64,000 nucleotides of DNA from AC-43 sp963728855 (GTDB taxonomy: Bacteria; Actinomycetota; Actinomycetes; Mycobacteriales; Micromonosporaceae): assembly GCA_963728855.1 (NCBI GenBank), contig CAVSLN010000011.1, positions 62,001-126,000 on the forward strand, read 5' to 3'. The translations under genes and the position numbers were made by a program. Shown here one piece after another: positions 41,618-52,246 of this stretch; position 1 is the stretch's first letter; every line of letters starts with the position of its first letter. The notes beneath the pieces are model-generated. The model worked only from the letters and a program-made list of their open reading frames with translations. It was not told where the DNA came from and did not search any database.

Positions 41618-44320
41618 TCAGGCGGTGATGAGGTCGAACTCCTCCCACGTTCCGATGGCGGTGCGGTTGGCGACGAGGGGCGCGGCTCCGGCGTGCTCGG
41701 CACAGACGTAGCCGTTGTTGGCGAGGGCTCGGAGGCTGATGCCGCCGTCCGGGTTGCGGGTGAGCTGAAAGGTTTCCCAGGTGCCGATGGCGGTGCGGTT
41801 GGCGACGAGGGGCGCGGCTCCGGCGTTCTCGGCGGTGACGAGCATGCCGTTGGCATGTGCCCGCAGGCTGACCGTCCGCTGCTGCTGCTGTTGGCCGCGG
41901 TCCAGTCCGATACTGGCCGGTCCGAGGTGCCGGGCAGCGCTCGCCGGGGCGCCGGAGACCGGCGCGAACGGCAGGCTGGTGGTGGGTGCGGAGGTGAGCT
42001 CGACGAGGTACGACCGGCCGGACCGCGCGGGGATGGTGAATGTCGCGCTGCTCTGCGGTCCGACCACGGTCGCGCCGGTACCGTCAACGACCGTCACGCT
42101 CTGCCCCGGCCACGGACTGCGTACCGTTATCGGGGTGTCCGACCCGGACGCGATGGCGACCGTGACCGGAGTGCCGTTGCGCATCTGCACGTACGCCTTC
42201 GAGTTGTGCTGGATGGCGACCGTCCCGTCACCGCTCCAGTCACTGGGCCACGCGGGCGCGATGCGCAGCAGGCCATCGTAGTCCTGGACGAGCGCCTCGC
42301 TGACCGTCGCGGCCAGTACGCCGGCCTGTTCGACGTACGGCTCGGCGGCCGGGGTACCGGTGAAGCTGGCCAGCCCCGACGGGTACGCCTGGTACTTGGT
42401 CGCGGCATTGACAAGCGTCGACTTCACCTCGGTGGCGAGGCCGAGGCGGGCGGCGTGCAGCGGGTCGAAGGACCAGTCGTTGCCGTTGACGTAGCTGCGG
42501 GAGGTGTAGGTCCGCCGGGCCAGGGCGGTCAACGGGTCGCTGTCCCCGATCGTGTTGTACGGCCACACCGCCTCCAGGCCGAGGTTCTCGCTGTTGCGCA
42601 TGTCGGCGGTGGGCTGCGCCGACCAGCCGATCATGTCCGTACCGGCGGCATCCGCGGCCGCGGTCAGCAGTTGCGTCTTCGTCGCGGTGTCGGTACGCGG
42701 CAGGGGCGGGATCTTCGGGATCGCCGCGGTGAGCTGGCTGACCAGGCTCGCGTCCACGCCCAGCGCCTGCGCCGCCTTCACCACCACCGGGAAGAGCGCC
42801 TGCATGGCGAGGACGTCGGTGACCGGGTCGGCGACGTCCCACTGGGTCTCGTGCGCGTTGGCCCGGGTGTGCAGGAAGCCGTCGGGACCGACACTCGCCG
42901 ACGAGAGCAGGAAGGTCGCCGCCCCACTCATCACGGGGTAGTTGTCCCGCAGGAACGACACGTCGTCGGACATCAGGTACCGCTGCCAGGTCCACAGCCC
43001 GACCTCCGCCCCGGTCGTGATGGTCAGCGAGTTGTAGCTCGGCTGGACCGTCGAGTTGCACGATGAGTTGCCCATACCGCCCAACCAGGTGCCGTTGCCG
43101 TTGAAGCGCATCGTCTCCGGTACGCACAGCCCGGCGCGGCCGGGCATGTTCGCCTTCGTCCAGGCGGATATGTTGGCCACGTTGCCGCGGTAGAGCTGGA
43201 ACACCGGGTCGTCGAGGCCGAACACACCAGCCGACAGGTTCGCCTGGACCTGCATGCGTAGGTTCCAGAACCAGTACCCGGCCGGAAACCAGTCCTGGTG
43301 ATCCTGCGAGAAGTTGAACAGGTCGGCGACCCCGGCCTGTGAGCCCGGGTACGCGGCGGTGCCGCGCTCGGCGGCGGCGTAGTAGAGGTAGAGCGTCCGC
43401 ACGTTCTCGATGTAGTCGCCGGTGCCGTCGGCGGAGGAGATCCTGATCAGGCCCGCGCTGCTCCAGTAGGTGTGCCACCAGGCGAGGTGCGCGGCCGTGA
43501 GGGTCGACGAGGGCTTGTCCGCGTCGTTGTTGAGGACAGCGTTCGCGGTGGCCAGCGCGTCGCCGCCGGTCCAGGCCGGTGCCGCCGCGATGACCCGGAA
43601 CGACCCGTCGGTACGGGGTTGGAAGCTGACCTGGGCGGTACTGGCGCTCGGCGTGGACGCCACGAGACCGCGGCCACCGGCGCTCACCCCGACCAACGTG
43701 CCGAAGGTCTGGCCGGACGCCCCCGTACCGGAGTTGTCCACCCATGACTCCGCGAGCACCGCCACCGGCCCGGACACGCTCGCCGCCGGCGCCCGGCCAC
43801 TCCACAGCTGGACCTGAGCGGTCTGGGTGCTACCGGGGTCGGCGCCGGTCACGTCGACAACCAGCTGCGCGGTATCGGCCCTGACGTACGCCGTGAGCGT
43901 CATGCCGCCACCGGACTCGTGCAGCATCCCGTCGTACACGTCGAGGTAGCCGGCGAAGTCCGGCGCACTGGTGAGTCTGCTGAGCCCGGGGATGACGACC
44001 TGACCCGGAGACCTGCGGTCGGGAAAGGTGTCTGGCCGGTTCAGCTGGGCGGTGAAGCCGCTCGCGGCCCATACCGCGGCACCGAGCGGACCGTTGCCCA
44101 GCGCGACGAACTGTCCGGGCACGATGTTTGCCCGGCCGAACACAACATTGGCGCGACGCACCACGTTCGGGGTGTCCACGACAAAGGCACCGTCACGCCA
44201 CGCCGTCGTACCGGACGCCGCGGCGGCCGACCGGTTCGTGGCCAGATACGTCAAGCCGGCGACCAGGACCCCGGCCACGCCGACGGCGAGCAGGCTGGTG
44301 AGACGAGGGCGATGGCGCAT
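41618..44320 (-). CDS. Secreted GH95-like glycoside hydrolase (DUF5703 type) with fascin-like repeats
   Basis: A 900-residue exported protein. A signal peptide (MRHRPRLTSLLAVGVAGVLV...) precedes a DUF5703-like beta domain (VALGNGPLGAAVWAASGFTA) and an (alpha/alpha)6 barrel (FNFSQDHQDWFPAGYWFWNL, NAHETQWDVADPVTDVLAMQ, NSENLGLEAVWPYNTIGD). This layout resembles GH95 enzymes and their uncharacterised relatives; the substrate is not known. After a beta-sandwich (about 690-790) come two fascin/actin-crosslinking-like beta-trefoil repeats (VSLRAHANGMLVTAENAGAA and ISLRALANNGYVCAEHAGAA). AAGGAG stands six bases before ATG 44320. It is divergent from the GH87-like gene. Confidence 0.7.
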   Translation of the reverse strand: MRHRPRLTSLLAVGVAGVLVAGLTYLATNRSAAAASGTTAWRDGAFVVDTPNVVRRANVVFGRANIVPGQFVALGNGPLGAAVWAASGFTAQLNRPDTFPDRRSPGQVVIPGLSRLTSAPDFAGYLDVYDGMLHESGGGMTLTAYVRADTAQLVVDVTGADPGSTQTAQVQLWSGRAPAASVSGPVAVLAESWVDNSGTGASGQTFGTLVGVSAGGRGLVASTPSASTAQVSFQPRTDGSFRVIAAAPAWTGGDALATANAVLNNDADKPSSTLTAAHLAWWHTYWSSAGLIRISSADGTGDYIENVRTLYLYYAAAERGTAAYPGSQAGVADLFNFSQDHQDWFPAGYWFWNLRMQVQANLSAGVFGLDDPVFQLYRGNVANISAWTKANMPGRAGLCVPETMRFNGNGTWLGGMGNSSCNSTVQPSYNSLTITTGAEVGLWTWQRYLMSDDVSFLRDNYPVMSGAATFLLSSASVGPDGFLHTRANAHETQWDVADPVTDVLAMQALFPVVVKAAQALGVDASLVSQLTAAIPKIPPLPRTDTATKTQLLTAAADAAGTDMIGWSAQPTADMRNSENLGLEAVWPYNTIGDSDPLTALARRTYTSRSYVNGNDWSFDPLHAARLGLATEVKSTLVNAATKYQAYPSGLASFTGTPAAEPYVEQAGVLAATVSEALVQDYDGLLRIAPAWPSDWSGDGTVAIQHNSKAYVQMRNGTPVTVAIASGSDTPITVRSPWPGQSVTVVDGTGATVVGPQSSATFTIPARSGRSYLVELTSAPTTSLPFAPVSGAPASAARHLGPASIGLDRGQQQQQRTVSLRAHANGMLVTAENAGAAPLVANRTAIGTWETFQLTRNPDGGISLRALANNGYVCAEHAGAAPLVANRTAIGTWEEFDLITA
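41652..41826. repeat. Identical 43-base direct repeat in the fascin-like tail
   Basis: The same 43 bases occur at 41652-41694 and 41784-41826, 132 bases (44 codons) apart. They encode HAGAAPLVANRTAIGTW-like sequence in both copies. Full DNA identity, including third positions, points to recent duplication or gene conversion within the tail. Confidence 0.9.
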
Positions 44321-44856
44321 CTTCACTCCTTTGCGGAGCACACGGATTGGCGGTCGGTGCCGGGCACGCACGCCCACGGCGCGCTTAGTTCAACGGGCGA
44401 ACGAAGTGACGGGAGGAACCTAGGACATCGAGCAATCCACCGTCAAGGCATCGACAACAGTCTTACTGCACCGCTGATGCCTCCGGCCTGTCCCCGAGCG
44501 CAGCCGCCTCATCGCGTTCGGTAGTGAATCATTGCGGTGGTCTATAGAGCTTGACGTCGATAGACGAACGGGCGTAGAAACATGGCCGAAGTGGCGACGC
44601 GCTCTCCGCTCAGGCAAGCGACCCGGGGTCCGGCTCACCTGGAGGGCGTCCCAGGCAGGCTTGCCAGCCGAACCCTCTGTCCGACGGCACCGTCCGCCAC
44701 CCCCCGCGGGTGGACGGGAAGTCAGCACGGGAGCCCGAGGTCCCACCCTTCATCAGAACCTCCAGGGATCCTGGCCGGCCGCTACCGGGGCGTCGCTGCC
44801 GGGTGCCACGGCTTTGACGACATCGCGATCAGCTGACCCGAGTCTGGAGAGACCCG
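44321..44856. other. Divergent control region, 536 bases, between GH95-like and GH87-like genes
   Basis: No convincing gene. The left half (44400-44580) is AT-richer than the average. On the plus strand TTGACG (44551-44556), an 18-base spacer and TAGAAA (44575-44580) form the best sigma70-type promoter match here; it would give the GH87-like gene a leader of about 270 bases. Several short dyads lie in 44430-44530, but I see no named operator. Confidence 0.45.
44551..44580 (+). promoter_or_regulatory. Possible sigma70-type promoter upstream of the GH87-like gene
   Basis: TTGACG, an 18-base spacer and TAGAAA, in an AT-richer patch. It resembles actinomycete housekeeping promoters. The distance to the start codon at 44857 is long, so its assignment is tentative. 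Confidence 0.35.
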
Positions 44857-47681
<2,825 letters not shown>

Positions 47682-47729
47682 GCCGTGACACCCAGGTTGC
47701 CGCGGTACGGACCGCTCAGTGGAGATACC

Positions 47730-48986
47730 TCACGGTGCCGCCAGGGCTTCGGTCGGGGTCAGTCGCGACGCCCGGATCGAGGGATGGACGCCGGCCGCCA
47801 CCCCGACAAGGAAGGCACCGCCGATGCCCGCGCCGAGCGCAGCCACGGGAATGACCGGCGGCCAACCCTGGAAGCCCGCGTATCCGATGGTGGCCAGCAC
47901 GCCGACCACGGTGCCGGCGGCCCCGCCGAGTGCGGACAGTACGACGGACTCGGTGAGGAACTGTCCCCGGATCTGGCCGCGACTGGCGCCCAGAGCCCGG
48001 CGCAGGCCGATCTCGCGGCGCCGCTCCAGCACCGAGATGAACATGGTGTTCGCCACGCCGATACCGCCGACAAGCAGGGCGACGCCGGCCAGTGCGAGGA
48101 AGAGGGCGCTGAAGGTGCTCTCGGTGGCGCGTTTGGCGATGAGTGCATCGGACGGCCGGCTGACCTGGACCAGCCCCGGCAGCTGGGGGTTGACGGTGGC
48201 GGGCAGCACCCCGCGTACGGCTTCGACGACGTCCTCCCTGGCTTGCACATAGATCACGGTGGGATGACCGTCGAAGCCCAGTACGGTACGCGCCGCGTCC
48301 CAGCCGACCAGCACGGAGCGTTCGATCTCCGGAGTCAGCGGCGTCGGGTCGAGGATGCCGATCACGGTGAACCAGTGGCTGCCGATGCTCACCTGCGGTG
48401 CCTGCTGGCCGGGCCTCAGCTCGCTGATGCCGAGCCGGCTCGCCGCGACGTACCCGAGTACGGTGGTGGGGAACTTCTCGCTGGCCGGGCCGAGGAACTC
48501 GCCGGAGCGCACCCTCCCGTTGATCGTGTCGAGCAGGTCGGTGCGGCTCGCCAGGACGCTGAGTCCCGAACTGTCGTTCCGGTCCACCAGGTCGGATCGC
48601 CGTACCACGGCGTGTGTGTTGGCGACCCCGCTCGCCTTCGTGACCGGTCCGATCCGGCTCGCCATCCCCACCGCCTCCTCCGGCAGCAGCACCGGCGGGT
48701 CCTGGTCCGGGACGGGCTGGGCGCGCAGCATGTTGGTGCCCAGTGCGGCGAGCTGGTTCATGAGGGCCTGCTGGCTGGAGGCCGGGATGCCGGTCACGAT
48801 GATCATTGTGGCGATGCCGATCGAGATGCCGAGGGCGGACAGCGCCGCTCGAAACTTGCGGGTGTGGATGCCGAGCAGGCCGAGGCGCAGGACGTCGGTC
48901 GGCGCCAGCCGTACGGGTTGGCTGCGGGCCGCGATGGTGGCCGCTGCGCTCGGTGTGCCGGCGGGCACGGTGCGGACCTCGGTCAC
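47730..48986 (-). CDS. MacB-type ABC transporter permease (FtsX/MacB_PCD)
   Basis: A 418-residue membrane subunit: one helix near residue 45-65 (FRAALSALGISIGIATMIIV), a large extracellular MacB_PCD domain (about 70-290), and three C-terminal helices with the FtsX pattern SVLERRREIGLRRALGASRG. It pairs with the ATPase of the next gene upstream; their 4-base overlap supports coupling. Such exporters move lipoproteins, peptides or antibiotics. It is the last gene of the operon and ends about 50 bases from the convergent GH87-like gene. Confidence 0.88.
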   Translation of the reverse strand: MTEVRTVPAGTPSAAATIAARSQPVRLAPTDVLRLGLLGIHTRKFRAALSALGISIGIATMIIVTGIPASSQQALMNQLAALGTNMLRAQPVPDQDPPVLLPEEAVGMASRIGPVTKASGVANTHAVVRRSDLVDRNDSSGLSVLASRTDLLDTINGRVRSGEFLGPASEKFPTTVLGYVAASRLGISELRPGQQAPQVSIGSHWFTVIGILDPTPLTPEIERSVLVGWDAARTVLGFDGHPTVIYVQAREDVVEAVRGVLPATVNPQLPGLVQVSRPSDALIAKRATESTFSALFLALAGVALLVGGIGVANTMFISVLERRREIGLRRALGASRGQIRGQFLTESVVLSALGGAAGTVVGVLATIGYAGFQGWPPVIPVAALGAGIGGAFLVGVAAGVHPSIRASRLTPTEALAAP

Positions 48987-49681
48987 GGGTGGCTCCCGGG
49001 ATGCGTGTCGACAACGATCCGGCCGTCGCGGATCTCCACCCGCCGCGGCATCCGCGCCGCGACATCCTGGTCATGGGTGATCACCGCGATGCTGGTTCCC
49101 TCGCTGTTCAGGCTCATCAGCAGCGCCAGGACGCCTTCGCCGTTGGCGGTGTCCAGGGCACCGGTCGGCTCGTCCGCGAGGACCAGCGCGGGCTCGTTGA
49201 CCAGTGCGCGGGCGATGGCCACCCGCTGCCGTTCCCCGCCGGAGAGCTGGTACGGCAGATGGTTCACCCGATGTGCCAGGCCCACCTTGGCTAGTGCTTC
49301 GAGCGCCAGCGGGCGTCGCCTGCGTCGGGGTACCCCGGCGTAGAGCAGTCCGGTGGCCACGTTCTCGGTGGCGCTGAGCGCGTCAGTGAGGTGGAACTGC
49401 TGGAAGACGAAGCCGAGCCAACGGCCGCGCAACGCGGACAACCGCCGGTCGGAGAGCGCGGTGACGTCCTGGCCACCGATCCGGACGCTTCCGCTGGTCG
49501 GTAGGTCCAGCGTGCCCATGATGTTCAGCAGGGTCGACTTGCCGGATCCGGACGGGCCGAGGATGGCGAGCAGCTCGCCCTCGCCGACGGTCAGGCTGAC
49601 GTCGTGCAGTGCGGTGACCCCGCCCGGGTACGTCTTGCTCGCTCCGTCGACGACGAGCACCGGCTCCGCCGTCGCGGTCAC
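48983..49681 (-). CDS. MacB/LolD-type ABC transporter ATPase
   Basis: A 232-residue ATPase: Walker A GPSGSGKST, Q-loop FVFQQFHL, signature LSGGERQRVAIARAL, Walker B LVLADEPTGALD and H-loop VITHDQDVA. All are intact. The LADEPTGALD form is typical of the LolD/MacB group. It overlaps the adaptor gene upstream and the permease gene downstream by 4 bases each. Confidence 0.92.
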   Translation of the reverse strand: MTATAEPVLVVDGASKTYPGGVTALHDVSLTVGEGELLAILGPSGSGKSTLLNIMGTLDLPTSGSVRIGGQDVTALSDRRLSALRGRWLGFVFQQFHLTDALSATENVATGLLYAGVPRRRRRPLALEALAKVGLAHRVNHLPYQLSGGERQRVAIARALVNEPALVLADEPTGALDTANGEGVLALLMSLNSEGTSIAVITHDQDVAARMPRRVEIRDGRIVVDTHPGSHP

Positions 49682-50817
49682 GATGTCGTCACCACGTCGA
49701 GGCCCTCGGTGACCCCGGTGCCGTTGACCTCCACCAGGCCCTTGGCGAACATCCCGGTCTCGACCGGGATCAGCGTGCCGTCCCGGCGCTGGAGGGCGTA
49801 CCCACCCTCCCGCAGCGCCACCAGCGCACCGACCGGTACGGCGAGGACGCCCTTGCGGGTGTTGGTGGCATAGCGCACCTGGACCGGCGCGGCATCCAGG
49901 TTCGCGACGTCGGCGGCGTTGGACGGGGAGACGATGACGTCCACCTTGGGCGGCCCGCTCTGGCTGGGTGCGCCGGGCGCTCCACTGTGGACGGTCTGGC
50001 TGATCGAGGTGACCTGGGCCGGAATCTCCTTGGCGCTGGGCAGGGTCACCGTCACGGCCAGACCTGTCGCGATGGTGGCCCGCTGGGTGGCCTCCACCGG
50101 CACCGTGATCAGCTTGGTCGTACTGGTGAGTGCGAGCAGTTCGCTGGCGGCCTCGTCACCGGGGTGCGCTTTCACCTCGCTGACCCGCATCTCCCCGGGC
50201 AGTACGGCGACCTGCCCGGCGCCGAGCGTGCCCGTCGGGTCCAGCCCGGCGTCCGCCTGCCATTTCTTCAGCGCCGCGACGAGGTCGGCGGTGAGGGTGG
50301 CCTGCGGCGGGGCGCCGGTCTTCGCGCCGCCCGTCGGCGGGGGCGGCTGGACGCCGGTCCGGTAGCCGAGCGCCTTGAGGTTGTCCAGCACGAGCTTCAC
50401 GTCGCTGCCCCGGATGCCCGGCTTGTCGAGCGGACGGAAGAGCGGCGTACCGCCGAAGAACACCGGTACGGGCCGGTCGTCCACCCAGTAGAGCGCCTTG
50501 CCCCGGGTTGCCGTGGCGCCCACGGCGGGCAGCTGGGTGACGGTACCGCTGCCCGTGCCCTTGACCGTCTCCTCCGGCCCGAAGCCGAGCGTCCCGTCCA
50601 GTGTCTGGCTGTCCGAGAGGTCGGTACGGGCCACCTTGGTGGTCTGTACCGGCGGCGCGGCGCTCGCCGAGGCGTGCCTGGAGCCGCCGCGGGCGGCCAG
50701 CGCGACGGCCGCGCCGCCGACCAGGATCACGGTCACCACGAACCCGACCGCGACGACGGTCTTGCGCGGCAAGGCCGGACGCGACGAGTCGGCCGCGTCA
50801 CTTCTTCCTGCCACCAA
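49678..50817 (-). CDS. HlyD/MacA-like adaptor with peptidoglycan-binding-like domain
   Basis: A 379-residue membrane-anchored adaptor: one helix at about 20-42 (VVAVGFVVTVILVGGAAVAL), a beta-barrel/lipoyl-type start (SDSQTLDGTLGFGPEETVKG), a peptidoglycan-binding-1-like insertion (about 130-215, ending GTLGAGQVAVLPGEMRV), and the C-terminal membrane-proximal barrel (VPVEATQRATIATGLAVTVT, GVLAVPVGALVALREGG). In Gram-positive MacAB-like systems this subunit links the pump to the cell wall. It overlaps the ATPase gene by 4 bases and the lipoprotein gene upstream by 20. Confidence 0.85.
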   Translation of the reverse strand: MVAGRSDAADSSRPALPRKTVVAVGFVVTVILVGGAAVALAARGGSRHASASAAPPVQTTKVARTDLSDSQTLDGTLGFGPEETVKGTGSGTVTQLPAVGATATRGKALYWVDDRPVPVFFGGTPLFRPLDKPGIRGSDVKLVLDNLKALGYRTGVQPPPPTGGAKTGAPPQATLTADLVAALKKWQADAGLDPTGTLGAGQVAVLPGEMRVSEVKAHPGDEAASELLALTSTTKLITVPVEATQRATIATGLAVTVTLPSAKEIPAQVTSISQTVHSGAPGAPSQSGPPKVDVIVSPSNAADVANLDAAPVQVRYATNTRKGVLAVPVGALVALREGGYALQRRDGTLIPVETGMFAKGLVEVNGTGVTEGLDVVTTS

Positions 50818-51415
50818 AGACCTCCATCGTGCACTCGTGCTCGGCCTTCGTCAGTGCGGCCGAGTCGGACGCGGACGTGCTGTCCTCGTCATACGTCCAC
50901 TCGCCCGGTCCGGTGGCATGGACCTTGAGACCCCGGCCGCGCAGGCACTTGACGTAGTCGTTCCACTGCTGCGGAAAGTCGGGGTTCTTCGCCGGGTCCA
51001 GCTCCGGCGGCTGGAGCGGCAGCTTGTTGGCGCACGCGAGGTACGCCGACTTCGGCTCCCCGCTGTCGTCGAGAAGCAGTCCGTTTCCCGGGCCGGACGG
51101 GCCGGGCCTGCCCTGGAGGGGCTTCACCCCGTGGTCCTTCAGGCAGATCTTGTAGGTCGTCCAGATCTGGTTCTTCTCGTCCTCGGTCATGTCCAGGCGG
51201 AACTGGGGCCGGCCCGCGTCGGCGGATGCCGTGGGCGTCGCCGGGCCGCTGCTGGACAGGGTGGCGACATCGCCCTGTTTGCCGCCGGCCGCGCCGGTAC
51301 CGGAAGCGCCGCAGGCGGTGAGCGTCCCGGCGGACAGCAGCGCGACGGTACACAGTGCGGTGATCCGGAAGGGTCGGACCGGCCAGCCGGCGAGGCGGCG
51401 AACGAGGTGCGGCAT
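50798..51415 (-). CDS. Lipoprotein at the head of the MacAB-type efflux operon
   Basis: A 205-residue lipoprotein: signal peptide with lipobox TLTAC at about residue 35, then a soluble domain with Cys pairs (TYKICLKDHGVKP, YLACANKLPL, YVKCLRGRGLKV and HECTMEVFGG). Four evenly spaced cysteines suggest two disulfides. The spacing resembles other small actinomycete lipoproteins located next to ABC-efflux/two-component gene sets; the function is unknown. Its end overlaps the adaptor gene by 20 bases. The start is divergent from the response regulator gene (124 bases), so one control region may serve both. Confidence 0.78.
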   Translation of the reverse strand: MPHLVRRLAGWPVRPFRITALCTVALLSAGTLTACGASGTGAAGGKQGDVATLSSSGPATPTASADAGRPQFRLDMTEDEKNQIWTTYKICLKDHGVKPLQGRPGPSGPGNGLLLDDSGEPKSAYLACANKLPLQPPELDPAKNPDFPQQWNDYVKCLRGRGLKVHATGPGEWTYDEDSTSASDSAALTKAEHECTMEVFGGRKK

Positions 51416-51538
51416 GGGCGCAAGACTGGCCGACGGTTGTGAGGAAGTTGTCAGCTCGCCGTAGTGCTCTGGTAGTCCCGAGCAAACCCGACCCTCATCG
51501 GGAGTCGCGTGACCGGGAGCCACCCTAGACTCCCTGCC

Positions 51539-52246
51539 ATGTGCGCACTCGTCATGGTCGCCGAGGACGACCGGAAACAGGCCGAGCTGGCCCGCCGCTA
51601 CCTGGAGCGCGAGGGTCACTCGGTGGTCGTGGTGCACGACGGGCGGGCCGCGCTCGACGAGATCCGCCGGCAACCACCCGAGCTGCTCGTCCTCGACGTG
51701 TTGATGCCCAAGGTCGACGGCCTGGACGTCTGTCGCATCCTGCGCCGCGAGTCCGACCTCCCGGTGCTCATGTTGACTGCCCGCTCGACCGAGGACGACC
51801 TGTTGCTCGGCCTGGACCTCGGTGCCGACGACTACATGACCAAGCCCTACAGCCCGCGGGAGCTGATGGCCCGGGTCCGCACGTTGCTGCGCCGCAAGTC
51901 GACCCGGTCGCAGCCCGACCCGGTGTTGCGGGTCGGCACGATCACCGTGGACCCGGTACGGCACGAGATCCGCAGTGACGGCCGGCACGTCGAGTGCACC
52001 CGAGGCGAGTTCCAGCTGCTCCAGACGCTGGCGACCGAGCCCGGCCGGGTCTTCACCCGCGAGCAGCTGCTCGAGCAGCTGCACGGGTTCGACCGGTACG
52101 TCACCAAGCGCACCGTCGACGTCCACATCATGAACCTGCGGAAGAAGCTCGAGCCGGATCCTGGCAGGCCCGCCCGCCTGGTCACGGTGTACGGAGTCGG
52201 CTACAAGCTGGCCGACGACCTGGACGGTACCGGTCGTGCCCCGTGA
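51539..52246 (+). CDS. OmpR-family response regulator
   Basis: A 235-residue DNA-binding regulator. Receiver domain with phosphoacceptor D53 in LLVLDVLMPKVDG and acidic pocket VAEDDRK; conserved Thr in MLTARS and Lys in DDYMTKPYSPRE. The winged HTH follows (ECTRGEFQLLQTLATEPGRV, VDVHIMNLRKKLEPDP, YGVGYKL). ATG at 51539; a second ATG at 51551 is possible. It overlaps the kinase gene by 11 bases and is divergent from the efflux operon, which is its likely target. Confidence 0.92.
   Translation: MCALVMVAEDDRKQAELARRYLEREGHSVVVVHDGRAALDEIRRQPPELLVLDVLMPKVDGLDVCRILRRESDLPVLMLTARSTEDDLLLGLDLGADDYMTKPYSPRELMARVRTLLRRKSTRSQPDPVLRVGTITVDPVRHEIRSDGRHVECTRGEFQLLQTLATEPGRVFTREQLLEQLHGFDRYVTKRTVDVHIMNLRKKLEPDPGRPARLVTVYGVGYKLADDLDGTGRAP

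Noticed and set aside
44582..44836. An 84-codon plus-strand frame upstream of the GH87-like gene
   Set aside because: No ribosome site and a composition (Pro/Arg/Ser/Gly) typical of non-coding high-GC DNA.
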